From contig NZ_JAWRCU010000002.1 in NCBI RefSeq assembly GCF_033542235.1, positions 310,001-374,000 on the forward strand: 64,000 nt of DNA, in the 5' to 3' direction. The position numbers and the translations under genes are program-made. Shown here piece by piece: positions 1 through 9,137 of this stretch (positions are counted from its first letter, which is position 1; every line of letters begins with the position of its first letter). The notes under the pieces were generated by a model. The model saw only the letters and a program-made list of their open reading frames with translations, was not told the origin of the DNA and did not search any database. Source of the DNA: JAWRCU01 sp033542235. Its GTDB lineage: Bacteria; Pseudomonadota; Alphaproteobacteria; Rhizobiales; Rhizobiaceae.

Positions 1-185
1 TCCCGCAGGACAAGGCGCAGGAAGTGCTGAAACGCGGCATCAGGCTCGACGAGACCAAGCCGGGCAGCGGGCTCGGGCTCGCCATAGTCTATGACCTCGT
101 CAGGGAATATGGCGGTGACCTTGCGCTGGGGCGTTCGAAGCTCGGCGGGCTGTCGGCGGTCGTGAAGCTGAGGAGGGCGGAATGA
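1..185 (+). CDS. feuQ: Sensor histidine kinase, C-terminal fragment (probably FeuQ)
   Basis: Only the last 60 codons lie in the window, read from base 3 to a TGA at 183-185. They carry the end of a HATPase_c ATP-binding domain, with the G2 box GSGLGLAIV followed by the usual final strands (GGDLALGRS, GLSAVVKL). This is a membrane-bound two-component kinase of the PhoQ/FeuQ type. The name rests on context: as I recall, rhizobial feuPQ lies beside cycHJKL, which here begins about 11.5 kb downstream after an apparent insertion. The kinase assignment is firm and the FeuQ name is moderate. Confidence 0.62.
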   Translation, partial: PQDKAQEVLKRGIRLDETKPGSGLGLAIVYDLVREYGGDLALGRSKLGGLSAVVKLRRAE

Positions 186-207
186 AGCCAACAGGGCCCA
201 ACAGATC

Positions 208-1146
208 TTAAAGCGAAGCGAGGGCTTTGTTCCATCGTGGGTCGCCGATCGCAGAGCGCAACCGCATCAGCTTCCACATGCCGAATTTGTAAAAATCGAA
301 ATCAATAGTCGAAATTTTCATTTGGATCATGGCCCACAACGACCACTTGAAGTCACCAAGCATGCGGTAGATGAACATCCGCGATCGAAGCGCTGCATCG
401 ACCTTCCCGAAATATTGTTCGATGGCTTCGTCCTGTTGTGCATCGCTCAGGAACATCTCCCCGCACCATGTTGCCAGGTCGCAGCATCGATCGTTGTTCG
501 AAGCATATTCGAAATCGACGATTGTGATCTTCCCGGCATCGTTGATCAGAAAATTCGCCGGCGCTGGATCGTTGTAGCAGGGCACTATGTCGAGCCCGGA
601 GGCTTCCAGGGCGGAGCGTGCCCGAAGACATTGATTATAGAGAGATTGAAAATCGTGTGAAAGAACTCCGCCGAGTTCGCGCAACTGCTTGATATGTTCT
701 TCGATCATATCAAATACAGTTTTGGAAAGGGCCAGTGGGGCGGAATTGTTGAATGTGCGATAGAGCTCGATCGTTCGGTTTCTGATTTCGGGCACGTGGA
801 AGTCGCGCAAAGTGCAAGGGCGGGAGCCTTCGACGAAGTCGCAGATCTCAACCCCTCGATCGCTCAAATAGTCGTATGGTCGCGGGCCGATACCAAGTGT
901 GTAGGCGCGCCGGCTTGCTTCAAGCGACGCGGTTCGATCGATGAACTTCTCCGTTCCCGGACCGGGCATCTTGACGAAAAAAGTGCTTTCTTCGCCGGCT
1001 AGTCTAACTCGCCAATTTGTATTGCTGAATCCGCCGAAAATCGGTCGGTAATATATGTCCTTGCCATGCCAGGCTGACACGCCAGACAGCGTTTTTTCCA
1101 ATTCCATTTCGGTGAGTGAACCCGCCTCTCCAAGCTTGCGCTCCAT
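208..1146 (-). CDS. Choline/aminoglycoside-kinase-like phosphotransferase
   Basis: A 312-residue protein kinase-like fold enzyme of the APH/choline kinase family, probably phosphorylating a small hydroxylated molecule in the cytoplasm. The catalytic loop reads YNDPAPANF, so the usual first His of the Brenner motif (HxDxxxxN) is Tyr while the catalytic Asp and Asn are kept. The metal-binding segment is IVDFEYA. I prefer the ATG at 1146, which has a GAAG-type ribosome site; an in-frame ATG at 1173 would overlap the upstream gene by 17 bases. It is the last gene of a leftward operon with a second kinase and a DeoR regulator. The DNA looks more A+T-rich than its neighbours, which fits acquisition by transfer. 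The substrate is unknown. Confidence 0.75.
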   Translation of the reverse strand: MERKLGEAGSLTEMELEKTLSGVSAWHGKDIYYRPIFGGFSNTNWRVRLAGEESTFFVKMPGPGTEKFIDRTASLEASRRAYTLGIGPRPYDYLSDRGVEICDFVEGSRPCTLRDFHVPEIRNRTIELYRTFNNSAPLALSKTVFDMIEEHIKQLRELGGVLSHDFQSLYNQCLRARSALEASGLDIVPCYNDPAPANFLINDAGKITIVDFEYASNNDRCCDLATWCGEMFLSDAQQDEAIEQYFGKVDAALRSRMFIYRMLGDFKWSLWAMIQMKISTIDFDFYKFGMWKLMRLRSAIGDPRWNKALASL

Positions 1147-1156
1147 GACAGTCACT

Positions 1157-2254
1157 TCAGATAGATCTCGCATACAGATCGAGATCGACTCCCTGGAGGG
1201 CAGTCCGGCAACGAATAAGCCGCCAGCAGGCATAGCGGTAAAACTCGACTTCCTTGCGCGGCGAGGTGGCATCCATGAAAATGCCCCATAGCGCCCACGC
1301 AAGGTCGTCGGCCATTGCATAGAGACGCGCTCGACGAAAGCTTGCCTGCCTTGCCTGGCCCTCGAACATCTCAAGCGCCAGCAAGTAATCCTCCTCGTTT
1401 TCGAAAACCTCGTTCGCGAGGAGCGCAAATTCGTAATAGGGGTCGACGTTCCGGGCCTCGTCGAAGTCGACAAGCTGGATCCGGTCGCTCGGCCCGATCA
1501 GTATGTTCGAGGCAAGTCCGTCGGCATGAGCCGGCACCTCGTCTACCCCGGCAGCGGCAATCATTCGCTCGATGCGGCCGACCGTATCCAGAAGGACAGG
1601 AAGATCCCCGGGCGCATCCGCCACGACAGGCGTGCATGCCGTATTGAGCATCCTAATCCTGTCGAACACGGACCATGAAGATTTGAAGCGGGGGCCGGCG
1701 TGGATCTTCCGCTTGGCCCGGATGACCGCGTCCAGGAGTTCAGGCCTTTTCAGATCGCTGACCCGCGCGGTAGCCCAATCTCCGAGGAACTGGCTGACCC
1801 ATGCTGCACGCGTGACGTCGAAAGCGAGAATGTCCGGGGCGCATCCCAAAGCGGCCGCCTTGCGCTGGGCGTCGAAAGAAGCCTCCGCATCGAAGAAAAT
1901 GCGCTGATCGAGGTGAATCACCTTCAGCATCATCGACGGAGGTTGCCCGTCGACTGAGAGCAACAGGCGCGAGCTATCGATACCACGATGCGAGGGCACG
2001 AGTACGCCGGGCCCGGCGGCTTGCGCCGCCAGACGCTGCTCCCTTCCCAGGCCCCGCGAGACTCGCGCGTCAAGCGGAGCACAGGGTCTGTCCAGGAGAA
2101 GCGTATCGCGGTCGTCGGGAAAAGCCAGGCGCAGCCCCGCTTCGGCCGCGGCGACACGGCTTGCACCCATCGGGTCAATGAGGGGCGCCGTGCCCCTTTC
2201 CGATACAGACATTTCCTCAAGCCAGTCGTGCGGACGAGCATTCCCTGCGGGCAA
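1157..2254 (-). CDS. Second choline/aminoglycoside-kinase-like phosphotransferase
   Basis: A 365-residue member of the same phosphotransferase superfamily as the gene just downstream. It has a longer N-terminal part (about 90 residues before the kinase lobe) and a catalytic loop HADGLASN, which keeps His, Asp and Asn but has Ala where Asn is common. The metal loop is LVDFDEA. The C-terminal third resembles its neighbour (YRYACWRLIRCRTAL versus YKFGMWKLMRLRSAI), so the two are probably an ancient tandem duplication. The start is a TTG with an AAGGG ribosome site 6 bases upstream; an ATG at 2212 is an alternative but its purine stretch is too close. The substrate is unknown and choline-like by association only. 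Confidence 0.72.
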   Translation of the reverse strand: MPAGNARPHDWLEEMSVSERGTAPLIDPMGASRVAAAEAGLRLAFPDDRDTLLLDRPCAPLDARVSRGLGREQRLAAQAAGPGVLVPSHRGIDSSRLLLSVDGQPPSMMLKVIHLDQRIFFDAEASFDAQRKAAALGCAPDILAFDVTRAAWVSQFLGDWATARVSDLKRPELLDAVIRAKRKIHAGPRFKSSWSVFDRIRMLNTACTPVVADAPGDLPVLLDTVGRIERMIAAAGVDEVPAHADGLASNILIGPSDRIQLVDFDEARNVDPYYEFALLANEVFENEEDYLLALEMFEGQARQASFRRARLYAMADDLAWALWGIFMDATSPRKEVEFYRYACWRLIRCRTALQGVDLDLYARSI

Positions 2255-2359
2255 TGACTACCCTTGTCCGGACCCGCTGGGACATCCGGCACGCCCGATC
2301 AATGCTATAGCTATGTCGCTGGCTGTAAAGTCCCGACTTGCTGTCGCCCGGCAGGGACG

Positions 2360-3124
2360 TCAGACCCTTATGAGATTGACGCCCAAGTCGCCGAACCGCT
2401 GGACGAATTCCTCACCGATGCCGGCGGTCGTTATGACATGATGGGCATCGCCCAGACCGAAAGCGCGGACGGAGCCGAATCGTCCGAACTTGGAGGCGTC
2501 GGCCACCATGACGGTTTTGTTGGCTTGAAGTCTTGCGGCGTCGTGAAGCGCGACCTCGTCCTCGCCAAAACCCATGAACCCGTGGTCGATATGAACAGCG
2601 CTTGCGCCCATGATGGCCATGTCGAAACGATGCCCGTTCAGGGCGGTAATGGTCGCGTGTCCGAATGTCGCCTGGTATTCGGGCACCATCGGGCCGCCGA
2701 GCACGCGTACACTGGTACCCCAGCCGTGGGAAAAGAAATGCGCCGCGACGGCGATCGAGTTGGTGAAGATCGTCAGGTCGTGATGCTTATGAAGCTGCTT
2801 CACGCAGGCAAGCGTCGTGGTGCCCGAGCTTACGAATATCTTCATGCCGTTCTGGACGAGGTTTGCTGCCTGCTCCGCAATCATGGTCTTTTCTGGCGCG
2901 TTGACCCTGCTTCGTTCGCCGAAAGGCTTGTCACTTTCGCTCGGGGTCAGAACGGCGCCGCCATAGACCCGCCGCGCGAAACCGTTCAATTCCAGCATGC
3001 GCAGGTCGCGTCTTATCGATTCCGGGCTGACCTCCAGGCGCTCGGCGAGCGAGTTTACGCTCGCTCGTTCGTTGGCTCTCAGAATTTCGAGGATTTTCTC
3101 CTGCCGGAAGTCTGAGAATCTCAT
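2360..3124 (-). CDS. DeoR/GlpR-family transcriptional regulator
   Basis: A 254-residue repressor-type protein. The N-terminus has a DeoR helix-turn-helix (RQEKILEILRANERASVNSL, then VSPESIRRDLRMLE, about residues 7-45), followed by the conserved RRVYGGAV. The C-terminal half is a DeoRC sugar-phosphate-sensing domain with SSGTTTL and a VADASKFGR motif. The start at 3124 matches the usual family N-terminus (MRFSDFRQEKI); an in-frame ATG at 3166 would add 14 unusual residues. It heads the leftward operon with two kinases and diverges from the peptide-type ABC transporter operon. A reasonable inference is that it controls both and senses a phosphorylated product of the kinases. Confidence 0.87.
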   Translation of the reverse strand: MRFSDFRQEKILEILRANERASVNSLAERLEVSPESIRRDLRMLELNGFARRVYGGAVLTPSESDKPFGERSRVNAPEKTMIAEQAANLVQNGMKIFVSSGTTTLACVKQLHKHHDLTIFTNSIAVAAHFFSHGWGTSVRVLGGPMVPEYQATFGHATITALNGHRFDMAIMGASAVHIDHGFMGFGEDEVALHDAARLQANKTVMVADASKFGRFGSVRAFGLGDAHHVITTAGIGEEFVQRFGDLGVNLIRV

Positions 3125-3673
3125 GAGCTCAACCCACCCGTAGCCATCTGGATATTTGCGCCGCAATCAGATGGGCCCGCCATTCGGCCTAGCGACATTG
3201 GCTTGTCGATTTTCGTCACGACGTCGGTCCCTGCAGCAATGCTATGGGACTACGAAATAACAGTCAAATCGGGCAAATCATGCGCATCGGACAAAAACCA
3301 AAAGGCCAATTCGCTTCCCTGGGCGTCGTGGTCCGCGGTCCGGATTTGTCTATCAAGTCCTTGATTTATCTGAACTAATGTGGAGGTTATGGACCTTTCC
3401 ACAAATCTCTGTTGCCGCAAGGTAGGTCGGGCGCTTGACGCAGGGAAGGCCTAACGCTAGTGATGATTTTGACCGGTTTGTTTATTTTGAAGCGCTACTG
3501 ATGTCAGTGCGCGAGGAGGCCCTCAGTAGCGGGCGGAGGGCGAGGCGCGCGCATGAGCCATTGCGCTGTCCGGTGAAGGTGAGGTGCGCCGAAGCACAAC
3601 CGAATTGATCAATCATCCAAACGAAGCCGCGCGTTGAGAATGGCTGGCGGCCAACAGAAGGGGAATAGGATAG
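3125..3673. promoter_or_regulatory. Divergent control region between deoR-like gene and ABC operon
   Basis: 549 bases without a convincing gene. It must hold the promoters for the leftward regulator-kinase operon and the rightward transporter operon. A 7-base inverted repeat (CCATCTG at 3144-3150 and CAGATGG at 3168-3174) lies 20-50 bases upstream of the regulator start and could be an operator, but this is weak. The part from about 3230 to 3480 is richer in A and T than the flanking genes. A long leftward reading frame across 3482-5452 is the antisense of the binding-protein gene and is not counted. Confidence 0.4.
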
Positions 3674-5227
3674 ATGATTACGCGTAGAGACATGATCGTG
3701 GGCGCTGGCGCGCTTGGGGCCGCCGCCATTGTGGGCGATGGGGGTCTTGTTGCTCGGGCGCAGGGCAAAAAGACCGTCGTCCTTGCATCGATGGGGCCGG
3801 TGACTGGTAACTGGGACCCGACCTCTCATACGACACTGGGGCAGGGTAATTTCGAGAAGTTCGTCTTCAATGCCCTGACGCGCGCCCCCATGCGCGATGG
3901 CGAAGCAGACTTGCTGGAGCCGGCGCTGGCAGAGTCCTGGACGCTGGTCGATGCAAACACGCTTGAGTTCAAGCTGCGTGACGGCGTGAAATTCCATGAT
4001 GGCAAGGAATTCAGCTCTGAGGACGTCAAGGCGACCTACGAATACTCCTCCGATCCGGCGCGTCCGGCGGCATCCTTCTGCCCGGGAAAGGTCGATGTCG
4101 AGATCGTTGACCGCCTGACGGTCCGGTTGCGCACGGAGAAGCATGGATACCCAGCCTCGGCGTGGTGGTTCATTTCGAGCGTGATCCCTATTCTCTCTGC
4201 CAAGGACGTGGCCGATCCGAAAATCCTCGAGAAGCGTCCGAACGGCACCAATGCGTTCAAATATGTCGAGACGAACGGCGACCAGAACGTGCTCCACGCC
4301 TATGATGATTTCTTCGGCGGCCGTCCGAAGATCGACGAGGTCATCTACGCCTATGTTCCGGATGCCAATACCCGCGTGCTGGGGCTGCTGAACGGCCAGT
4401 ATCATATCGCCGAGCGACTCGAACCCGAGCAGTATGCCTCGCTGCAGGGCAACGCGAACGTGGTCACACGCAAAGGCCTGACGACGGAGAACAAGTACCT
4501 GCATTTCCGCTGCAACAAGCCGCCCTTCAACGACCCGCGCATTCGCCTTGCGGCCTGCCACTCGATCGATCGCGCGCAGATTCTCGAATTGATGGGCGAG
4601 GCTGCGCTGGCATCGAGCTGCTACATCTCGCCCATGAAGTTCGGCTTCAACGACATTCCGGGTTATCCTGAGTACAATCCGGAGGAGGCGCAGCGCCTGC
4701 TTGCTGAGGCAGGCTTCCCCAACGGAGAGGGCCTGCCGCAACTCGAGTACATCACCTCTGTCGGGTTCTATCCGAAGACCAAGGAGTATGGCGAACTGAT
4801 TACCGCCATGCTTCAGGAGCAGGGATTCAATGTCCAGTTGACGGTGCTCGAGCCGGCTGCTTGGGAGGTCGCCATCTACCGTCGTGCCGACGGCGAGGGA
4901 CAGGGCCACATGTGCGATGTGGGCTGGATGACCCCGTCGCCGGAACCGGACCTTGTGCTGCGCCCGAACTGGCATTCGAGCGCTGCGCTGATTTCGGGCA
5001 TCAATGACCCCGAAATCGATGCCGCGCTGGAGAAGGAGCGCAACGCTCCCAATCCGGAAGCGAGATTGAAGATCCTGACCGAGGAAACCTTCCCAACCAT
5101 GGCAAAGAAGGTTCCAAGCTTCTCCTTGTTCTCGGCATTGACCTTCCACGGTGCGGCCAAGAACCTCGAAGGCGCGGTCTACCTGCCTTACGGTCCGATC
5201 GATCTCTCCAAGGCCGATCTGGTCTGA
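3674..5227 (+). CDS. Periplasmic solute-binding protein, family 5 (peptide/nickel type), Tat-exported
   Basis: A 517-residue extracellular binding protein of the DppA/OppA class. It opens with a twin-arginine signal (TRRDMIVGAG, then an Ala/Gly-rich stretch ending ARAQG). The mature part shows the SBP_bac_5 pattern: LEPALAESW, the FKLRDGVKFHDG block and a late NPEEAQRLLAEAGFP. It captures an unknown solute, possibly a peptide, glycan fragment or amino-alcohol conjugate, and delivers it to the two permeases encoded next. It is the first gene of a tightly packed rightward operon. Family-5 proteins bind very diverse ligands, so no substrate is assigned. Confidence 0.9.
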   Translation: MITRRDMIVGAGALGAAAIVGDGGLVARAQGKKTVVLASMGPVTGNWDPTSHTTLGQGNFEKFVFNALTRAPMRDGEADLLEPALAESWTLVDANTLEFKLRDGVKFHDGKEFSSEDVKATYEYSSDPARPAASFCPGKVDVEIVDRLTVRLRTEKHGYPASAWWFISSVIPILSAKDVADPKILEKRPNGTNAFKYVETNGDQNVLHAYDDFFGGRPKIDEVIYAYVPDANTRVLGLLNGQYHIAERLEPEQYASLQGNANVVTRKGLTTENKYLHFRCNKPPFNDPRIRLAACHSIDRAQILELMGEAALASSCYISPMKFGFNDIPGYPEYNPEEAQRLLAEAGFPNGEGLPQLEYITSVGFYPKTKEYGELITAMLQEQGFNVQLTVLEPAAWEVAIYRRADGEGQGHMCDVGWMTPSPEPDLVLRPNWHSSAALISGINDPEIDAALEKERNAPNPEARLKILTEETFPTMAKKVPSFSLFSALTFHGAAKNLEGAVYLPYGPIDLSKADLV

Positions 5228-5285
5228 CGCACGGTTCATGCAGCGCCGCTTATTGGCGGCGCTGCCCAAGCGCGAGCCGATCCTC

Positions 5286-6275
5286 ATGCTTTTCGCAATC
5301 GACTTCTTCATTCGCCGCCTCGCGCAGGGCGCGATCATCGTCATGGCGATCGCCCTTCTGATCTTCACGCTCCTGCGTGTCGTCCCGGGCGATCCCGTGC
5401 GACTGATGCTGGGGCCGATGGTATCTCCCTCGGTCGCGGAGCAGACGGCCAAGGAACTCGGCCTGCGCGATCCGATTATCGTGCAGTTCGGCCGCTACAT
5501 GGCACAGGTCGTGCAGGGGGATTTCGGCAGGTCTTTCGTGCGCAGCGCGCAAGGTGGCAGCACTGGCGGCTCACGCGGCGAATCGACGTTCGATGCAAAC
5601 AATCGCGCGCCGGTCATTGGCCTCATTGCCACGACCTTGCCCTACAGCCTTCTGCTTGCCGGGCTTGCTTTCTTGATGTCGCTCGTCATCGCCATTCCGC
5701 TGGGCATTTGGGCGGGGCTCAATGCCGGTAAATGGCCCGACCGTCTCGCGCTTTATTTCAGCTCCATCCTGGTGTCGCTGCCGAATGTCTGGCTCGGGCT
5801 GGTCTTCATATTTCTTATCTCGGCCAAGGCGGGCTGGCTGCCGGCGATCGGCTACCAGAACTGGACCTATGCGATCCTGCCGGCAATGGTGCTGGCGGTC
5901 GAGCTGATCCCCGTCATCGTGCGCTCGCTTTCTGTCTCGGTCTCTTCAAACGTGCTCGAGCCTTACGTATCCGTCGGCCAGATTCGCGGGTTGACGCGCA
6001 CGCGCATGATTGCGGCCCATGTGCTGAGGAACTCCACCATTCCCCTGCTCAACCTGCTTGGCATTCAGGCTGTCGGACTGATCCTCGGCGGGCTGTTTGT
6101 CGTGGAATATCTCTTCAACTATCCCGGAATCGGGCTGCTCATGATCAATGCGGTCTTCCAGCGCGATTTCCCGATCATCCAGGCAATTGCCATCTTTTCC
6201 TGCGCTGCGCTCGTGATTGTGAACATTCTGGTCGATTTCGCCTCGACCACGATCGACAGAAGGCTTCAGTACTGA
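5286..6275 (+). CDS. ABC transporter permease, DppB type
   Basis: A 329-residue inner-membrane permease with the DppB layout: an N-terminal segment MLFAIDFFIRRLAQ, the conserved LLRVVPGDPVRLMLG, a periplasmic loop, then five further membrane segments. The cytoplasmic EAA-type loop is represented by YVSVGQIRGLTRTRMIAAHVLRN. I chose the ATG at 5286 because it gives the typical N-terminus; ATG 5238 would add 16 residues. The periplasmic loop (about residues 82-102) contains a Gly/Ser-rich insert (GGSTGGSRGES), unusual for the family. The stop codon overlaps the next start by one base, implying translational coupling. Confidence 0.88.
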   Translation: MLFAIDFFIRRLAQGAIIVMAIALLIFTLLRVVPGDPVRLMLGPMVSPSVAEQTAKELGLRDPIIVQFGRYMAQVVQGDFGRSFVRSAQGGSTGGSRGESTFDANNRAPVIGLIATTLPYSLLLAGLAFLMSLVIAIPLGIWAGLNAGKWPDRLALYFSSILVSLPNVWLGLVFIFLISAKAGWLPAIGYQNWTYAILPAMVLAVELIPVIVRSLSVSVSSNVLEPYVSVGQIRGLTRTRMIAAHVLRNSTIPLLNLLGIQAVGLILGGLFVVEYLFNYPGIGLLMINAVFQRDFPIIQAIAIFSCAALVIVNILVDFASTTIDRRLQY

Positions 6276-7189
6276 TGTCGGAGCATGCCATCGTAGAGCC
6301 CGGCCTAGGTCACCCGAAAAAATCCCGTGGTCTGGGCGCGAATATCTTCCTTCAGGCGGCCCGGACGGCGGAGTTCCGGATCGGAGCAGTCGTCTTCGTC
6401 AGTGTCATCCTGCTTTCGATTGCCGCGCCTACGCTGCTTGGCCTTTCCGCGACCAAGTTCAATGTCGGGCTGAAGTTCTCTCCTCCCTTTCCCGTGGAGG
6501 GCTGGGTCTGGCCGCATTTCTTCGGCACGGACCAATTGGGCCGGGACCTGCTGGTGAGATCGTTGATCGGCCTGCGCAATGCACTGATGATCGGCATTGC
6601 GAGCGTCATCGGGATGTTCGTCATCGGTTCTGCGGTCGGGATGCTCGCGGGTTATGCCGGCGGCTGGACCAACCTGGTCTTGATGCGCATCACGGATGCA
6701 CAGATGTCCATCCCGGTGATCATTCTCGCCATCACGATCCTCGGGGTGACGAGGCCGACACCTTTGACGGTCATCCTCGTCTTCATCCTCGCAGGGTGGC
6801 CGGGCTACGCTCGGATTGCGCGCAGTGCCACCATGTCGGAGCGGCGCAAGGAGTATGTCCGGGCGGCCAAGATATTGGGGGCGTCGGACCTTAGGATACT
6901 TCTGGTGCATATAGCGCCAAACATCCTGCCGCCCGTGGCCTTCGTAGCCGTGCTCGATGTGGCGCGCATGATGATCTTCGAAGCCATTCTCGGCTTCATC
7001 GGCATCGGTATCCAGCCGCCCACTCCAACCTTCGGAACGATCATCGCGGACGGCACGAAATATCTGATGAACGCGTGGTGGATCACCACCATACCCGGCC
7101 TCCTGCTGGCGGTGTCCCTGTGCAGCATCAACCTCATGGGCGGCGCGCTCGAACGCTCCCGCAACAAGTTCCTCCAGGGGGTTCTATGA
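6275..7189 (+). CDS. ABC transporter permease, DppC type
   Basis: A 304-residue partner permease. It has an N-terminal cytoplasmic extension, a first membrane segment (IGAVVFVSVILLSIAAP), the DppC hallmark FGTDQLGRDLLVRSLIG, and the coupling loop EYVRAAKILGASDLRILLVHIAPN near residues 190-215. The start ATG shares one base with the stop of the preceding permease gene, and its own stop overlaps the ATPase start (ATGA). These overlaps argue for a single transcript and fixed subunit ratios. Together with the DppB-type protein it forms the membrane channel of the importer. Confidence 0.9.
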   Translation: MSEHAIVEPGLGHPKKSRGLGANIFLQAARTAEFRIGAVVFVSVILLSIAAPTLLGLSATKFNVGLKFSPPFPVEGWVWPHFFGTDQLGRDLLVRSLIGLRNALMIGIASVIGMFVIGSAVGMLAGYAGGWTNLVLMRITDAQMSIPVIILAITILGVTRPTPLTVILVFILAGWPGYARIARSATMSERRKEYVRAAKILGASDLRILLVHIAPNILPPVAFVAVLDVARMMIFEAILGFIGIGIQPPTPTFGTIIADGTKYLMNAWWITTIPGLLLAVSLCSINLMGGALERSRNKFLQGVL

Positions 7190-9057
7190 GCGCGGGCAGC
7201 ACTAGTATTCTGGACGTTTCCGACCTGTCTGTCGATCTCGCCATCCCTGGCGGCGGGCGTCGTCCGATTCTGCGCAATGTCGATCTGTCGGTCTCCCAGA
7301 ACGAGGTGCTGGGCATCATCGGCGAGAGCGGCTCCGGCAAAACGGTGCTTTCGCGCGCTCTCGTGAACTGGATAAGCCCGCCGCTTTTTCCAACGGGTGG
7401 GAAGATCTTCTATCGTGGGCGCAATCTGTTCGACCTTCCGCCCGATGAAATGCAGAAGCTGCGCGGACGCAAGATCGCCTATATCGGCTCCGATCCTGGC
7501 AGCGCGCTCGATCCGACGGTTCCCGTGGGTCAACAGATCATCGAGAAACTGCGGGCCGTGGAGCCAGGCATCTCGACGGCGCAAGCAAAGGCGCGCGTGC
7601 TGCGTGTCCTCGATGCGGTGCGCATTCCTTCCCCTGCGCAACGGTTCCATGAGTTTCCGTTCCAGTTCAGCGGCGGCATGATGCAGCGCGTGCTGATCGT
7701 CGATGCGCTGGTGACCAATCCCGACCTACTGGTCGCCGATAACATAACCCAGCCGCTCGATGTCACGGTAGCGGCTCAGATCTTGCGTCTGCTTCGCGAT
7801 CTGCAACGCGACTTCAGCACGGCGATCATCTTCGTTTCGTCGGCGCTCGGCGTGGTGAACGACATCGCGGACAACATACTCGTGTTGGCCGATGGCCGCG
7901 TCGTCGAGCGTCAGCAGACGCGCGCTCTGATCGACCGCCCCGAACACAATTACACGCGAAATCTCATTGCGAGCCTTCCGCGCATCTGGGACGCCGAGCC
8001 CACCTCTGCCGCGCCCGCGGAGGCAGTGGACGACACTCGCGAGGTGATCCTCTCGGTTCGGGACGTTTACCGGTCCTATGAAACCAAGGACCGCGAACGG
8101 CTGTTCGCGCACCGGCTGGTGCAGGCCGTCAGGGGCGTATCCTTCGATGTCTATAAGGGTGACAACCTCGGAATAGTCGGCGAGTCCGGCTGCGGGAAAT
8201 CGACGCTGTCGCGTCTCCTTTCCCGTCTCGAGGCGCCCGACCGCGGCCAGATCCTCTTCAAGGGCCAAGACATCGCGCATCTAGGACGCAAGAAGCTGCT
8301 CGATCTGCGCCGCCGGTTCCAGCTGTTGTTGCAGGACCCCTACAACGCCATTCCCCCGCATCTAACCATCGGGCGGACCATTGCGGAGCCGCTTCGCATC
8401 CATGGTGGCCTGAGCTCCAAGGAGATCAGCGAAAAGGTCGATGCCACGATGAATGAGGTGGGCCTGCGTGCGGAGCTGGTGGACAAGTTGCCGGTCGGTC
8501 TCAGCGCCGGCCAACGCCAACGCGTCAACATCGCTCGCGCGATGGTACTGGATCCCGAACTGCTCATCCTCGACGAGACGCTGTCTGCTTTGGATCAGGT
8601 CGAGCAGGGCAAGCTTCTCGAACTCTTCGACCGGCTGCAGGCGCGTCATGGCATGACCTATGTCTACATCTCGCATGACCTCAGCATGGTGCGGCGCGTG
8701 TGCAACCGCGTGGCTGTCATGTACCTGGGACGTGTGGCGGAGCTGGCCGGTAACGAAACCACATTCTTCGACCCCGCCCACCCCTACACCCGCGCGCTGC
8801 TCAGCGCCGTTCCGGCAATCGAGCACAAGCCGTACGACACCGCGACGTATCTTCTGGAGGGCGAGCCACCGGACCCGATCGACATTCCGCCGGGATGCAG
8901 CTTCCGGACTCGCTGCCCCTTCGCCTTCGAACGCTGCGTTACGGACGATCCGGCTCTGATGAAGCGAAGCGACGAGGATTTTGCGGCGTGTCACCTGGTC
9001 GCTGCGGGGCAGCACGGCGCCAGGGCTATGCCCCCGGTCAGCGTAAAGGAACCCTAA
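7186..9057 (+). CDS. Fused double ABC ATPase (DppD-DppF type) with one degenerate nucleotide site
   Basis: A 623-residue fusion of two ABC ATPase domains that energises the importer. Domain 1 has Walker A GESGSGKT (46-53) and signature FSGGM, but lacks the usual Q-loop Gln (Ser102, in YIGSDP), the Walker B Glu (Asn186, in VADNIT) and the switch His (Ser219, in VSSALG). Domain 2 has GESGCGKST, a Q-loop (LLLQDP), a complete Walker B (LILDET) and switch His (ISHDLS), but its signature is LSAGQ instead of LSGGQ. The C-terminal oligopeptide-transporter tail contains a Cys-rich CSFRTRC motif. The altered residues fall on one composite ATP site, predicting one active and one non-hydrolysing site. 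Overlaps the upstream gene by 4 bases. Confidence 0.92.
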   Translation: MSAGSTSILDVSDLSVDLAIPGGGRRPILRNVDLSVSQNEVLGIIGESGSGKTVLSRALVNWISPPLFPTGGKIFYRGRNLFDLPPDEMQKLRGRKIAYIGSDPGSALDPTVPVGQQIIEKLRAVEPGISTAQAKARVLRVLDAVRIPSPAQRFHEFPFQFSGGMMQRVLIVDALVTNPDLLVADNITQPLDVTVAAQILRLLRDLQRDFSTAIIFVSSALGVVNDIADNILVLADGRVVERQQTRALIDRPEHNYTRNLIASLPRIWDAEPTSAAPAEAVDDTREVILSVRDVYRSYETKDRERLFAHRLVQAVRGVSFDVYKGDNLGIVGESGCGKSTLSRLLSRLEAPDRGQILFKGQDIAHLGRKKLLDLRRRFQLLLQDPYNAIPPHLTIGRTIAEPLRIHGGLSSKEISEKVDATMNEVGLRAELVDKLPVGLSAGQRQRVNIARAMVLDPELLILDETLSALDQVEQGKLLELFDRLQARHGMTYVYISHDLSMVRRVCNRVAVMYLGRVAELAGNETTFFDPAHPYTRALLSAVPAIEHKPYDTATYLLEGEPPDPIDIPPGCSFRTRCPFAFERCVTDDPALMKRSDEDFAACHLVAAGQHGARAMPPVSVKEP

Positions 9058-9137
9058 TCGGTCCGCGATCCTGAGCGTTCGGGGCGCCGTGCCCCGAGCT
9101 GTGAACGCATAGGCGATTTTTCCGAAGAGGCGAGACG

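Noticed and set aside
2264..3115. A 283-codon plus-strand frame.
   Set aside because: Exact antisense of the DeoR regulator, whose helix-turn-helix and sensor motifs are clear.
3482..5452. A 656-codon open frame on the minus strand.
   Set aside because: It lies antisense to the family-5 binding-protein gene, has no recognisable domain and Arg/His-rich composition typical of antisense frames in G+C-rich DNA.
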